64,000 nucleotides of DNA, taken from contig CAMRHE010000353.1 in NCBI GenBank assembly GCA_947044405.1, forward strand, positions 1,817,501-1,881,500, written 5' to 3'. Below the pieces are notes generated by a model. The model did no database searches. It saw nothing but the letters and a program-made list of their open reading frames with translations, and was not told the DNA's origin. Positions 43,180 through 54,151 of this stretch are shown here, one piece after another. The stretch is from Leptodactylus fallax (Eukaryota; Chordata; Amphibia; Anura; Leptodactylidae). The translations under genes and the position numbers were made by a program. Every line of letters starts with the position of its first letter. The first letter of the stretch is position 1.

Positions 43180-43536
43180 TTAAAGGAGTTTTCCAGCTCA
43201 TTTTTAGTGATGATCTATCCTTAGGACAGATCATCAATAAGAGATCAATGAATCCCCCCCCTCTGATCAGCTGTATGAAGGGCCTATGGCACCTGTTTAT
43301 ATCACATGTTGTCTGTTTATAGTGACCGTGTGATGTAATTACATAGACATGTATAGGATGAGGCTGTAGTTACATGACATGGCCTCTCTGAGATGAATGA
43401 CACTAAGTAAACAGAGAAGCGGTCACGGCGCTTACACAGGTACCATGGTTCATTCAAACAGCTGATCAGTGGGGGTCCAGGGTTTTTGAGCCCCACTGTT
43501 TTTTTTTTTTCATTGATAACCTGGAAAACCTTTTAA
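43180..43536. mobile_element. T2-type MITE (357 bp)
   Basis: It begins TTAAAGGAGTTTTCCAG and ends CTGGAAAACCTTTTAA, with TTAA at both edges. The interior has the AGGACAGATCATCAAT and CTGATCAGC phrases. Confidence 0.85.
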
Positions 43537-44442
43537 TTAGGAAACACCTGGGGCAATATTAATAATGGGCAATATTTATGTGGGTACACGGGGGGCAATA
43601 TTAATAACGGGCACTATTTAAACAGGGTGCACATGGACATTATTAATTTAAAGATGCACCTGGGGGGTATTATTCATTATGGGGGGTTATATCATATATT
43701 TTATAATTGGGGTAGCTGCAGGATGGGGGCTTTGTGTAAGTGAGGACAATGTGTGACAGGTGCCTGAAAAAGTGAGGAACCAAAGATGTCTGTGTTGCAA
43801 ACTTTACAGAGACAAGTCACAGCTGGAAGAAGTGGTCATGGTGGCCCAAAGGGAAGAGAAGGGAAATGTGAAGGATTAATCAGAGACGTCACCTGTAAGT
43901 CACAAAATGTTACTGCACTGTATTCACCTAAATGATAGAGGATAAATACCTGATTGATGGGGGTCTGTCTGCTGAGACCCCCACTGGGCCTGAAAATTGT
44001 TTTTTTTCTCCCCCTCTGGGAATTCAGACTGACCACAGCCCGGTTGAATATAGGCTTGTCACTTGGTGGATGGACGAACTCGAGTGGCTGCCATTCGCCT
44101 CAATGGGAGTGCCAAAGATAGCTGAAGTACAGTACTCAGCTATCTGCAGTGCTCCTATTATAGAGAATGGGGGCCACGTGGGTTCATCCATCTACCAAGC
44201 AGAAGATTTGTTACGTTACTTTCATTGTTAATGCCGTGTTGTTGATCTCTGATACTGAAGTAATACAGTAAGACAGTAAAACTGTTTTATAACTTTGTGT
44301 ATTGTGTATGTTTATTGTGCGACAATAGCAGCATGTGAAGCTAGTAGCATGTAAGCTCAAATTTATTATTTTTTTTTTTTTTGGTGGGGGGCGCCTTTCT
44401 ATAGTCCGCCTCAGGCAGCAAAGAGGCTAGATTCACCCCTAC

Positions 44443-44683
44443 CCTCCACATATTCATTTTCCTCCCAGATGTCTTCACGCAGGACTAACTTTAGGCAGGA
44501 TTTTACGTCTATGCAAACCCCTCCCCTCTCCTACTGGTATACTGTACCCTGTATATTTACAGCCCAGTCATAGTTAGAGTCCAGCCATGTCTCACTTATC
44601 CCCACTATGTCATATTTTTCTTCCAACATTATCACTTCTAGTTCCTCCATCTTGTGAGACTTCTGGCATTAGTATACATACAT
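44443..44683 (-). pseudogene. CR1 family 2 endonuclease, N-terminal half
   Basis: On the minus strand it reads MEELEVIMLEEKYDIVGISETWLDSNYDWAV, then GVCIDVKSCLKLVLREDIWEENEYVE after a stop. ISETWLDS is the conserved glutamate motif of LINE endonucleases. It continues across the hAT insertion into 42132-41746. Confidence 0.75.
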
Positions 44684-44808
44684 CCACAAGGCTCTCCATA
44701 ATACTGCACCTCCCTATATTTTCTCCCTCATCTCGGTCTATCACCCAACCCGTGCTCTCCGCTCACTTAAAGACCTAAGACTAACATCCTCTATTATCAG
44801 AACCTCCA
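44684..44808 (+). mobile_element. Small LINE fragment, same family as 16428-17458
   Basis: About 125 bp matching the reverse complement of ~16990-17115: CACAAGGCTCTCCATAAT, CTCTCCGCTCACT, CCTCTATTATCAGAACCTC. Plus strand here. It bridges the CR1 5' end and the Tc1. Confidence 0.7.
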
Positions 44809-45791
44809 ATGACAGAGGTCAAACGTTTTCTGTAAGTCTTCACAAGGTTGGCACACACTGTTGCTGGTATGTTGGCCCATTCCTCCATGCAGATCTCCTC
44901 TAGAGCAGTGATGTTTTGGGGCTGTCGCGGGACAACACAGACTTTCAACTCCCTCCAAAGGTTTTCTATGGGGTTGAGATCTGGAGACTGGCTAGACCTT
45001 GAAATGCTTCTTACGAAGCCACTCCTTCTTTGCCCTGGCAGTGTGCTTGGGATCATTGTCATGCTGAAAGACCCAGCCACGTTTCATCTTCAATGTCCTT
45101 GCTGATGGAAGGAGGTTTGCACTCAAAATCTCACAATACATGGCCCCATTTATTCTTTCATGTACACGGATCAGTCGTCCTGGTCCCTTTGCAGAGAAAC
45201 AGCCCCAAAGCATGATGTTGCCACCCCCATGCTTCCCAGTAGGTATGGTGTTCTTTGGATGCAACTCAGCATTCACTCTCCTCCAAACACGACGAGTTGT
45301 GTTTCTACCAAACAGTTCTACTTTGGTTTCATCTGACCATATGACATTCTCCCAATACTCTTCTGGAACATCCAAATGCTCTCTAGGAAACTTCAGATGG
45401 GCCCAGATATGTACTGGCTTAAGCAGGGGGACACGTCTGGCACTGCAGGATCTGAGTCCCTGGCGGCCTAGTGTGTTACTGACGGTAGCCTTTGTTACGT
45501 TAGTCCCAGCTTTCTGCAGGTCATTCACTAGGTCCCCCCCGTGTGATTCTGGGATTTTTGCTCACCGTTCTTGTGATCATTTTGACCCCACGGGGGTGAG
45601 ATCTTGTGTGGAGCCCCTGATTGAGGGAGATTATCAGTGGTCTAGTATGTCTTCCATTTTCTAATTATTGCTCCCACAGTTGATTTCTTCACACCAAGCT
45701 GCTTGCCTATTGCAGATTCAGTCTTCCCAGCCTGGTGCAGGTCTACAATTTTGTTTCTGGTGTCCTTCCACAGCTCTTTGGTCTTCACCAT
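44809..45791 (-). pseudogene. Tc1 transposase, frameshifted
   Basis: The likely start is the ATG at 45789-45791 ([17 protein letters not shown]). The first catalytic Asp is in [13 protein letters not shown] and the second in [13 protein letters not shown], both in the frame 45528-44992. The final Glu is in [14 protein letters not shown] in another frame (45080-44781). A frameshift therefore lies near 45000, and another disrupts the N-terminal HTH region near 45530-45660. The tail [10 protein letters not shown] is close to the normal C-terminus. Confidence 0.85.
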
Positions 45792-46157
45792 AGTGGAGTT
45801 TGGAGTGTGACTGTTTGAGCTTGTGGACAGGTGTCTTTTATACTGATAACAATTTCAAACAGGTGCCATTACTACAGGTAATGAGTGGAGGACAGAGGAG
45901 CCTCTTAAAGAAGAAGTTACAGGTCTGTGAGAGCCAGAAATCTTGCTTGTTTGTAGGTGACCAAATACTTATTTTCCACCATAATTTGCAAATAAATTCT
46001 TAAAAAATCAGACAATGTGATTTTCTAGATATGTTTTCTCATTTTGTCTCTCATAGTTGAGGTCTACCTATGATGACAATTACAGGCCTCTCTCATCTTT
46101 TTTAGTGGGAGAACTTGCACAATTGGTGGCTGACTAAATACTTTTTTTTCCCCACTG
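44809..46157 (-). mobile_element. Tc1 element, third family, 3' end truncated
   Basis: A minus-strand element. Its 5' terminus at the right is CAGTGGGGAAAAAAAAGTATTT read on the minus strand, followed by TA (46158-46159). The leader runs to the start codon at ~45791. The left terminus is missing; the last transposase codons meet the LINE fragment. No second inverted repeat. Confidence 0.85.
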
Positions 46158-46215
46158 TATCTGCAGGCGTGTTTTTCCTATGTTTAGAGGTTGTAGAAAT
46201 TAATTAATGTGACTA

Positions 46216-47180
46216 TTTTTATTTGTTTTGTTTGTTTTGTTTTTGTTTGTTTGAGTTGGAAGGGACCTCAAGGGCCATCAAGTCCAACCCCCTGCAAAAG
46301 CAGGATTTCCTAAATCATCCCAGCTATATATCTATCCAGTTTCCGCTTGAAGATTTCAATTGATGAAGAACTCAGCACCTCCCGTGGCAGCCTATTCCAC
46401 TCCCTCACTACCCTTACTGTTAAAAAGTTTTTCCTAATGTCTAATCTGAATCTCCTTCCCCTTTGTTTCATCCCATTACTTCTCGTGCTTCCTTCCGCTA
46501 ATGAGAAAAGGTTAGATCCCTCTGCACTGTGACAACCTTTCAGATATTTAAATACCGCTATTAAGTCTCCCCTTAGCCTTCTCTTCTGCAAACTAAGCAA
46601 TCCCAATTCTTTTAGCCTTTCCTCGTAGGACATGGTTTGTAGACCTTCCACCATTTTGGTTGCTCTTCTCTGGACCTGCTCCAATAAATCGATGTCTTTC
46701 TTAAATTGTGGCGCCCAGAACTGTACACAGTATTCCAGGTGGGGTCTGACCAGGGTAGAGTACAGCGGAATAATTACCTCTCTTGATCTAGCTTCAGTGC
46801 TCGTCTTGATACATCCTAGAATTTTATTAGCCTTTTTTGCCACCGCACCGCACTGTTGACTCATGTTGAATTTGTGATCTATTATTGTGCCTAAATCCTT
46901 TTCCCCTGTACTCTCACTTCTATTCCTCCCATGCTTCTTGCATTTCTGTTACCCAGATGTAGGACTTTGCATTTGTCCCTGTTGAATACCATTTTGTTCA
47001 CCTCAGCCCATTGTTCCAGTGTGTCTAAGTCATTTTGGATACACTCTCTCTCCTCTCTAGTGTTGGCTATTCCTGCTATCTTTGTATCATCTGCAAATTT
47101 TATTAGTTCCCCAATAATCCCATCATCCAGATCATTTATAAAAATATTAAAAAGTACTGGGCCCAGGACAGAGCCCCATT
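46216..47180 (-). mobile_element. CR1 LINE, family 1, second copy, 5'-truncated
   Basis: 3' end at the left: a TTTGT repeat, then GAGTTGGAAGGGACCTCAAG and GGCCATCAAGTCCAACCCCC. It matches 15130-16080 of the first copy closely. The 5' edge stops mid-frame near 47180 (GAGCCCC). No TSD resolved. Confidence 0.88.
46310..47180 (-). pseudogene. CR1 family 1 reverse transcriptase C-terminal part
   Basis: Two frames: 47268-46891 covers the region GSVLGPVLFNIFINDLDDG, FADDTKIAG (catalytic Asps) and the thumb; 46864-46310 covers [19 protein letters not shown] through [12 protein letters not shown] short indel near 46880 splits them. The 184-residue C-terminal piece differs from the first copy at only a few positions. 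The first residues of the longer frame are from flanking DNA. Confidence 0.88.
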
Positions 47181-47454
47181 TAGTGTTCATGCTATAGGTA
47201 AGAGGCGACAGTCTCGAAAAGCGTAAATGACTTTTTGTTTGTATGTGACATAATTTTATGGTATCCATTTTTTTAAGTAAAAGTTACGTCTATATACATC
47301 TTTTCCTCTGGTGCTAGAATTTTTTTATTTTTACTTACCTGTTTGATGATACATTCAGTTCCGAGGGAATAACCGTGCATAGGAGGGATATAAACTAACC
47401 ACCAGAGACATTCTGTATCAAGTTAGTGGGCTGTATTTTTTGCTTTTTTTGTTT
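47181..47454. other. Unassigned sequence
   Basis: AT-rich, with TCTCGAAAAGCG and CTTTTCCTCTGGTGC phrases. It might be a retroelement end but nothing firm. Confidence 0.35.
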
Positions 47455-49206
47455 ATCAAGCAACTCTGTCATCCGAAAAATAAAAATGTTACGCATCTCA
47501 GAAGATGGTGTTGCAAAAATAATTGATTTATGTCCCCAAAATGATTTTTGTTATGCTAAATTAGTAACGCATAAAAAAAAATAAAAAATTGTAATAAATT
47601 AGGTATCAATGTAATCATATCAACCCACAGAATAAAGGTAAGATGTTACTTATGCTGTATGCTGCACAAAAAAAAAAATTAAAAGGCAAAAAGTAATCCA
47701 CCAAGAAATAGTTAATAAAATTTAGTCATTAAGTTATAGGCACTCAAAAATGGTGTCATTACAAAATGCATCTCATGCTGCAAAAAAACAAGCCCTTATA
47801 TGGCTACATCACCAGAAAAATAAAAAACTATAGCTTGCACAATGTAAAGAACCCCAAAAAATCAGCAAATCATTAAAACAAAACTGGCTGCGGCAGGAAG
47901 AGAATGTTTAAGCTGTTCGAGTGTATATCAAGGTACACCCCATATTTAGAGGTTACGAGGGAAAAGACACCAGAAGTGACCCCCAGAGTGATCCCCCCAA
48001 TCATAGGAGCTAGTGGGAAAATAATAGGAAATTTGGTGTTCCCAATGCACTCTGCACAGCTTACATATTAATTTTTAACCCATCCGCTGTGCATTCACGT
48101 ATGGGATAATAATTCTCACTGCATCCCTTGATAAATTCATTGAGAGGTACAGTTTTCAAAACTGGGTCACTCCAAAGGGGATTCCATTATACTGGTACAT
48201 TAGCGTCTCTCCAAACATGACATGGATTCAGATACCAAATATCTAAATCAGCACTCCAAAAGCAACATACCTCTCCTTCACATCTGTGCCTTGCTCTGTG
48301 CCCAAAATGAAGTTTATACCCACATGTATAACACTGTTGTATCCAGGATAACTTACTTAATGTCATATGTGCGTATAAACTGCTATTTTGGCACACAGCT
48401 AGGCACAGAAGGGAAGGAGCGCTACTTAGTTTTTGAAGCACATGTTTAGACGGTTTGGTTTTTGGACGTAATGACACTTTTGCAGAGCTCCTGAAATGCC
48501 AGTTAAGTGGAATTCCCTGACACATGACCCCATTTTGGAAACTACACCCTGAAGGAATTTATCCAGGGGTACAGTGAGTTTTTTAAACCCACAATTCTTG
48601 TAATAATTTTTTTCCAGAAATTAATGCGCAGCTGATGGTGAAAGGAGAAAATGGCAACTTTTCCAGGAATACGTTATTTCAGTGCGCAATATGTTGTTTC
48701 CAGCTTTTATCTTATCAGAGATTAATACTCCAAAAGCTGTTGTGCTCGGGATACCCGCTTCACAGTTTTTGAAGTGTGTGTCCCTGTTGACACAAGCTGG
48801 GCACAATATATCAGGCACTGAAATTGCATATCTGTGAAAAAAAAGCAATTTTCACTTTTCATTATCTAGAAACTAAATTAAGGCAACACTCAAGGGTTGA
48901 AAATGCTTGCTACGCCACTTGATAAATCCTTTGATCGGTGTAGTTTCCAAAGTGGGATTACATGTCTGTGGATTCCACTTTACTGGGAATTCAGTGGCTC
49001 TGCAAAAGTGGCATAACGTCCAAAAACCAAACTGTTCTCCAAAAAACAAAATAGCGCTCCTTCCCAGCTGTGCTCAAACAGTAGTTTATACCCACATATG
49101 GTATTGTTAAGTATGTTATCCTGGGTACATCTGTGTCATACATGTGGGCATAAACTGCAGTTTGGACAAACAGGAGGGTGCAGATGTGAAGGAGCACTAT
49201 TTGCTT
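47455..49206 (+). mobile_element. TTAA-element family, copy 2 (partial)
   Basis: It aligns collinearly with about 29660-31440 of copy 1 (AAATAAAAATGTTACGCATCTCAGAAGATG, CATCTCATGCTGCAAA, AGGGAAAAGACACCAG and others). Both ends are internal to the family consensus, so it is a fragment. Non-coding. Confidence 0.8.
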
Positions 49207-49299
49207 CGCCCAAGCAAACGAGGTGTAGAACAGCGTAACACCGCTATGCCCTGCACATGTGGTATGCTGGAGGAGCACTGGGAATTGTTCCTGCTGCAG

Positions 49300-50035
49300 C
49301 ATCCCAGAGTGCTACTGCTTTTATGTGTTTGTCATTGTGCCTCTGGGCTATGTTGGTATGTTCCATCTTCCATGTTAAGTGTTATATGTACGCAGCTTTG
49401 TCCCTTGGCATTTTCCCCCTCCAGTGTTCAAAACCTTGCCTTGGTTCAGCCCTGGCCTATCACAGGCCACTGGGCGGGGTTGTAGGGAGATATTATCTCT
49501 CTGGCGACAGTTGGTCTTCTCAGTTCAGTTGAGTGCATGCAGTAGATCAGACTAGGTGTGAAGAGTTGACCTGCCACCAGCCTCTGGACTGAAGGCCAAC
49601 CGCTGCTTTCACAGCCTCAGGAGGGATATCATCAGCCCCAGGCTCATCTGAAGACAGCCCAGAGCAAGAGAGTAAAGCTGTCTAAGCTGCTGGACTTATT
49701 TGGTGCTGTGCCAGGAGGAGCAGGAGAGGACCCTGACAGGAGAAACTCATTCGGGCCTAGCATACAGGTAACCAGATCCCTGTCAGGACTCCCTTTAACT
49801 CCATCCCTAGTGTACCTGGCTGGGAGAGGCAGAGAGGAGGAGAAGTGAAGGACTTTACTAAAGAGCCTATAACATCCCTGGGCACCCTCCTAGAACCAAG
49901 GCTGGGGTTTGGACACTGTAGGACTACTACCCCCATTGGAAAGCTGCTGTTGCCTTGTTGTTCCTGTTGTCAAATAAAAGACTGTTTTGGTTTACCTGCA
50001 CCGCTGACTCCTGAGTCGTGCCTGCTTCACCATCA
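49300..50035 (+). mobile_element. Possible LTR sequence
   Basis: It contains a CAAATAAAAGACTG polyadenylation-type signal near 49970 followed by a CT-rich stretch ending CACCATCA. It separates the TTAA-element fragment from the hAT pseudogene. The start and a TSD could not be located, and no partner LTR exists in the window. Confidence 0.35.
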
Positions 50036-50207
50036 GGGCCCTTCCGAACAACACCACAGAGGCTCAGGGAGGAGAGGTCCCCTCTCCAACTGGAAGTGCC
50101 CCGGGGAAAGAACTACTACCACCACCATCCGGTAGTGCTGCAGGACCCCCTCAACTTTGTCCAGCCTAGGAGTGGGACTGGAGTGGTTGGTGAGCGTGCT
50201 CGGCCTG

Positions 50208-51653
50208 CTAGGTGGCACAGCATCCGCCACTACTACTCCCATCCTCCGGTCTCCTTGGCCTGGGTTGCGGCACTGCAGTGGAGACTGAGGAGACAGTGGA
50301 GGATGAGGCGGACATTGTTGCAGGACAAACGGTGTGAGAACGTGGAGGCAGAAGCTGCGTCGCCTGTCCAAGTTGCTGGTGTGTCTGGGCAGGCACCACA
50401 TTAACCCAGTGGGCCGTAAATGACATATATTGTCCTTGACCGTAGTTACAGCTCCACACGTCGGCGCTGCCATGCACTTTGGCAGACACCGACCGGCTCA
50501 AGGACTGGCCCACCTTCTCTTCTACATATTTGTGCAGGGCTGGTACTGCCTTCTTGGCAAAGAAATGACGGCTTGGGACTCTCCACCTCGGTTTGGCGCA
50601 AGCCATCAGTTCTCTGAAAGGTGCAGAGTCCACCAAGTGGAAAGGGAGTGACTGCAGCACCAGCAACTTGGACAAAAGCATGTTCAGCTTCTGCACTGTT
50701 GGATGATTGCACGCATACTGTTGTCTCTTAGATATAGATTCTGTGATCGATTGCTGACGCAATAACTGACTAGAAGGAGGAGAAGGAGCAGGAGCATCAT
50801 GACCAGCAGATGATGGGAAGGACACACAGCTTCCTTCAGCTGAGGTGGTAGAGCCTTGACTGCCTGAAGTGGGGTGCGTGCCATGGCTCTCCCAGACCAC
50901 TTTATGGTGATGCTAGATATGTTGGCGCAGGGCTGTGGTGCAAACATTGGCACCCTGGCCACGTTTCACCTTCTGCCCACAGATGGCCATGTTCACCTCC
51001 TCCGGCAGCTTTACAAAAAACTGCCACACTGCTGAGTAGGTGATTTTACTCCCAAAACTCCGCAATAACTGACTGCTACCGTCACTGCCTCCGTGAACCA
51101 CTGCACCACTGCTTTCTGGGCAGGTAGGCTGCTGCGAAGCGGGTGGTCTACCCCGGGCACATTTAGCTCCCGACCTCACACTGCTGCCACCCTGCTGACT
51201 CCCCCGCTGCCTCATGCGCAAGCTGCAACCCTCTTCTCCTGATGACAATGAGGACCCTTCTTCACCCGGCTCCCAATTACGATCAACTACATCGTCATTC
51301 ACTACTGTCTGCAGATCACTGATGTCCTCCTCAACACCAGCTCCCATGCCACACTCATCACTACTTGCCTGCCTACCGCAGGAAGTGGTGGCTGTCTCCT
51401 TCACAACTTGGCTGAGCAGTAGCTGCTGACTGTCCTCTAGTACCTCCTCCTCACTGTACCTGTACTGCGGATCTGAGCCCACAGCATAGAGTAGTTCTCT
51501 AGCTGAGGGAACAGAAAAGGACAGAGGCAGGTTGTGGACAGGTGAGGGCACAGGGTCTGCTGCCGGGCCAATGCAACTAAGGGTTGTGTCTGACGAACCC
51601 ACCGACTCATGGCTGGGGGTGTCTGATGTGACTTGGGATGAATTGGATGAACA
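50208..51653 (-). pseudogene. hAT transposase, BED-finger N-terminal half
   Basis: One frame with a single TAG at 50910-50912. The N-terminal ~200 residues are low-complexity and acidic. SAVWQFFVKLPEEVNMAICGQK and TTALRQHI resemble a BED zinc finger, although the second cysteine of its CXXC is not seen. After the stop come QQSITESISKRQQY, NMLLSKLLVLQSLPFHLVD, FRELMACAKPRWRVPSRHFF and KVHGSADVWSCNYGQGQYMSFTAHWV, the first part of the hAT RNase H-like fold with the first catalytic Asp (SADVWS). The C-terminal half is absent. A TTTTTTTTTTATTAG tract upstream looks like a splice acceptor. Confidence 0.8.
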
Positions 51654-51689
51654 CTAATAAAAAAAAAAGCGTGATAAAGGCAGAGATTT

Positions 51690-51987
51690 GTAGCTCAGAA
51701 TTATTTAATTATTGACAATTCTATTTATAAATGGCCAGCAACTTTATACTGGTAGCAACATGCTGAATATGATCCTTTTTATGTGTTTTGACACTAATAA
51801 ACACCTTTAAATAAGTAATAACTGCTAAGAATTGTTGAATTATTATTGACAATACTGTATTGAAAAATGACCTGCAACTTTATACTGGTAACAAAATGGT
51901 GAATATGGTCCTTTTTATGTGTTTTGACACAAATAAACACCTTTAAATAAGTGATAACTGCTAAGAATTATTGAATTATTGAATTTT
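51690..51987 (-). repeat. 147-bp tandem repeat, left part
   Basis: Two copies of a unit containing TGCAACTTTATACTGGTAAC and TGACACTAATAAACACC. The array continues at 54966. Confidence 0.9.
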
Positions 51988-52216
51988 TTTTTTTTTTTAT
52001 AATTAACTTTTAATTAGATTTTCAAATATCGCCAATGAATATACATAGTAACAGACAATGTGCATAGCACAACAATCATTGATTAAACAATCAGATAAGC
52101 TGGCGTATTACATACAACAATTGACTAATAACACAATGTTGAATGGAACGTTAGGGGTGGAAAGGATACAAAGAATCCTTAGGGTGAAAGGCCAAGGGTC
52201 TCAGTAAGTTATTTTG

Positions 52217-53293
52217 TTAAACAGGGGGTTCCCACAAATGCATCTTGGTAGTGTCTTTAGAGAACTCATACCAAGGCGCCCAAATAGCGCAAAACTTCTG
52301 GTGGGTACGAAGCTCTAAGTGGGAAAGTTCCTCCATCCGTGCAACTTGAGATACTTTCCACAGAAAGTGGGATACTGGAGTGGGGGGGGAGTCGGATGCC
52401 CAGTATAGAGGGATCATAGATTTGGCAATAGCCACCAGTTGAAGCCAAAGACGTCTGTGGGACCTAGGCGGGGAAGTGGGCCACAGATTCAAGAAAAGTC
52501 CCACAGGGGTCAGAGGCTCGGTAAATCCACAAACCTGGTTCAGTATCTGCTGAACGAGTGACCAGTAAGGGGCTATTTTTTCGCATTCCCACCAAATATG
52601 CAGGTATGAACCTGCAGACTTATGGCAGCGCCAACACAATGGGGATACATCTGGAGAGAACTTATGGACTACAGTGGGCGTTCTATACCATCTGGTAACC
52701 AATTTATAGCTTGACTCCTGCAAGCGCATACATCTGGAAGGCCCTGTGGATCGCTTGAGCATAGATGAAATTTCTCCAGGAGTAAGGGACATTTGAAGGT
52801 CTACCTCCCATTTTCGCACATATGAGGGGAGCTCTGTACCTAGTTCGCTCAGAAGGTTGGAGTAGAGAGTAGTTAAAGGTCTTGGTATATTTTGCTTCCG
52901 GAGTAGGAGCTTTTCTAGCCATGTAGTTGTGCGATGATCAGGGTCCTGCTTCAGAGCTCTCAGGTACAGTGCTTTAATCGATTGGTATGTTAGGAAATTG
53001 GTATGTATGGAGAGGGGGTGTTGGGTGAACTCAGAATAAGAAGGGAAGGCCCCATCAATCAGTATAGAGTCGTAGGGTAGTCGCCCGACATGTTTCGTCA
53101 CTCTTGGAGCCGATTCTATAAACTTGGATTCCGATAAGATTAAATCCTGTACAGACATGAGGGGGGAGGGACCTGTTGACAAAGGAAGCAGTCTCCGTAC
53201 CCATTGCCATGAGTCATAGACCGCTGACGTTAGTACATTGAAGGCGAGGACCTGCTTAGCCGTTTGGCTGCCGAATATTGTACAAACGTCCAT
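52217..53293 (-). pseudogene. L1 ORF2 C-terminal third
   Basis: 358 residues downstream of the L1 reverse transcriptase. It includes RWYRTPTVVHKFSPDVSPLCWRC and a cysteine/histidine cluster CWRCHKSAGSYLHIWWEC, the C-terminal zinc-finger-like motif of L1 ORF2. No FADD and no endonuclease. The annotated methionine is not a natural start; ORF1-like sequence runs into this frame at about 53290. It is probably not translated by itself. Confidence 0.85.
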
Positions 53294-53371
53294 TGAAGTT
53301 GTAGGAAATCCCGAAGGGAAATAGCCATTTATACGGTATCTTAAGTGTCCGGAGATGGTCTGTGAGCAACT

Positions 53372-54151
53372 TCATCTGTCGTCTTTTGGCCAGTTCACCG
53401 GGGAGATATCCTGATAGAATGTAATTCTGTGCCCTTCATATGTGAAATCCGGGGTTACACGGGCTTTCTGCAGAATCGCCTCTTTTACTGGGAAGGACAG
53501 CAGTTTGCAGACGATGTCTCTGGGAGGTTCCCCTTCCTTAGGTTTTGGGCGCAAAGCCCTATGGGCTCGTTCAAGTTGGACATCCGAAGACAGATCGCCC
53601 TCCAAGACTGATTCCAGGAGTCTCTTTGTGAAGGTCATGGTTTCAGCGGGCGGGAAGTTCTCTGGCACACCTCTGATACGTAAATTATTCCGCCTACCCC
53701 TGTTGTCCTGATCCTCCAGATATGAGTGCAGAGAGTTCAGATGGGCCTGGCAAGCCGTAAATGCCATAGTAGTGGCTTCGCCATGTGCCAGGAGCGAGGT
53801 CTGTGTTTCCTCTAGATGCTCAACTTTGGAACCAATGCTCCGGACATCTTGTTTAATATCTGCTAGTTCTTTCATGACCGGTTGCAAAGTTTTCTCAAGT
53901 AGTTTCTGCAGGCCCTTGGAGGAAATGGTGACCATGGAGGTGGAGGCGGAATCGGATATATTTCCGTCATCCATGACGCTTTCTGCGTCGGACGCCTCTG
54001 CAGGATCAGGGGCAACTAGAGAGCGTCTTGCTGCTGCGGAATTGTGCGGTGTTCGCTTCTCGAGAAACTTGTCCATTTCTGCTTCTGACTTCTTTGAGTG
54101 TTTCAGTGTAACTCGTGAGTTTATGGGCTTATTCTGACCAATTTTAACCAT
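53372..54151 (-). CDS. L1 ORF1 protein, frameshifted near the C-terminus
   Basis: 260 residues. The basic N-terminus is followed by a serine-rich acidic stretch, a coiled coil around 85-135 (LEKTLQPVMKELADIKQDV and continuing heptads), an RRM-like core (NNLRIRGVPENF) and the C-terminal domain (ERAHRALRPKP, PRDIVCKLLSFPVKEAIL). ORF1p normally trimerises and coats L1 RNA in the cytoplasm. A one-base shift near 53385 ends the frame early; in the neighbouring frame typical C-terminal residues (KRRQMKLLTDHLRTLKI, GISYNFNGRLYNI) continue to about 53260. So ORF1 is nearly complete but broken near its end. Confidence 0.85.
   Translation of the reverse strand: MVKIGQNKPINSRVTLKHSKKSEAEMDKFLEKRTPHNSAAARRSLVAPDPAEASDAESVMDDGNISDSASTSMVTISSKGLQKLLEKTLQPVMKELADIKQDVRSIGSKVEHLEETQTSLLAHGEATTMAFTACQAHLNSLHSYLEDQDNRGRRNNLRIRGVPENFPPAETMTFTKRLLESVLEGDLSSDVQLERAHRALRPKPKEGEPPRDIVCKLLSFPVKEAILQKARVTPDFTYEGHRITFYQDISPVNWPKDDR

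Larger units (their letters stand above)
42133..44443. mobile_element. hAT-like non-autonomous element with nested MITEs
   Basis: The left end is CAGGGGCACACCTC with a GTGGCTGCCTCAGG block; the right end is CCGCCTCAGGCAGC followed by TCACCCCTA, imperfect inverted termini of the CAGGG type. It sits inside CR1 endonuclease coding sequence. The interior has ATTTATATAAGGGG-type short tandem repeats (42590-42860) and two T2 MITEs. An intact 8-bp TSD could not be confirmed; CCCATAAG and CCCCTACC flank it imperfectly. No transposase. Confidence 0.65.
38523..44683 (-). mobile_element. CR1 LINE, family 2, with three later insertions
   Basis: A minus-strand CR1 whose 3' UTR is at the left (about 38523-38668, containing GATCCAGAGGAAGGC and a C-rich CCCCATGAGGC). 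Coding pieces run to 44683. It is broken by a 616-bp palindromic insert (39075-39690), an L1 3' tail (41405-41745) and a 2.3-kb hAT-type element (42133-44443). Removing these leaves about 2.9 kb of CR1. Its frames are heavily mutated compared with family 1, so it is older. Confidence 0.82.

Noticed and set aside
49144..50404. Overlapping open frames of 90-130 residues
   Set aside because: GC-rich sequence with frames on both strands and no domain; the region looks like an LTR and the antisense of a hAT pseudogene.
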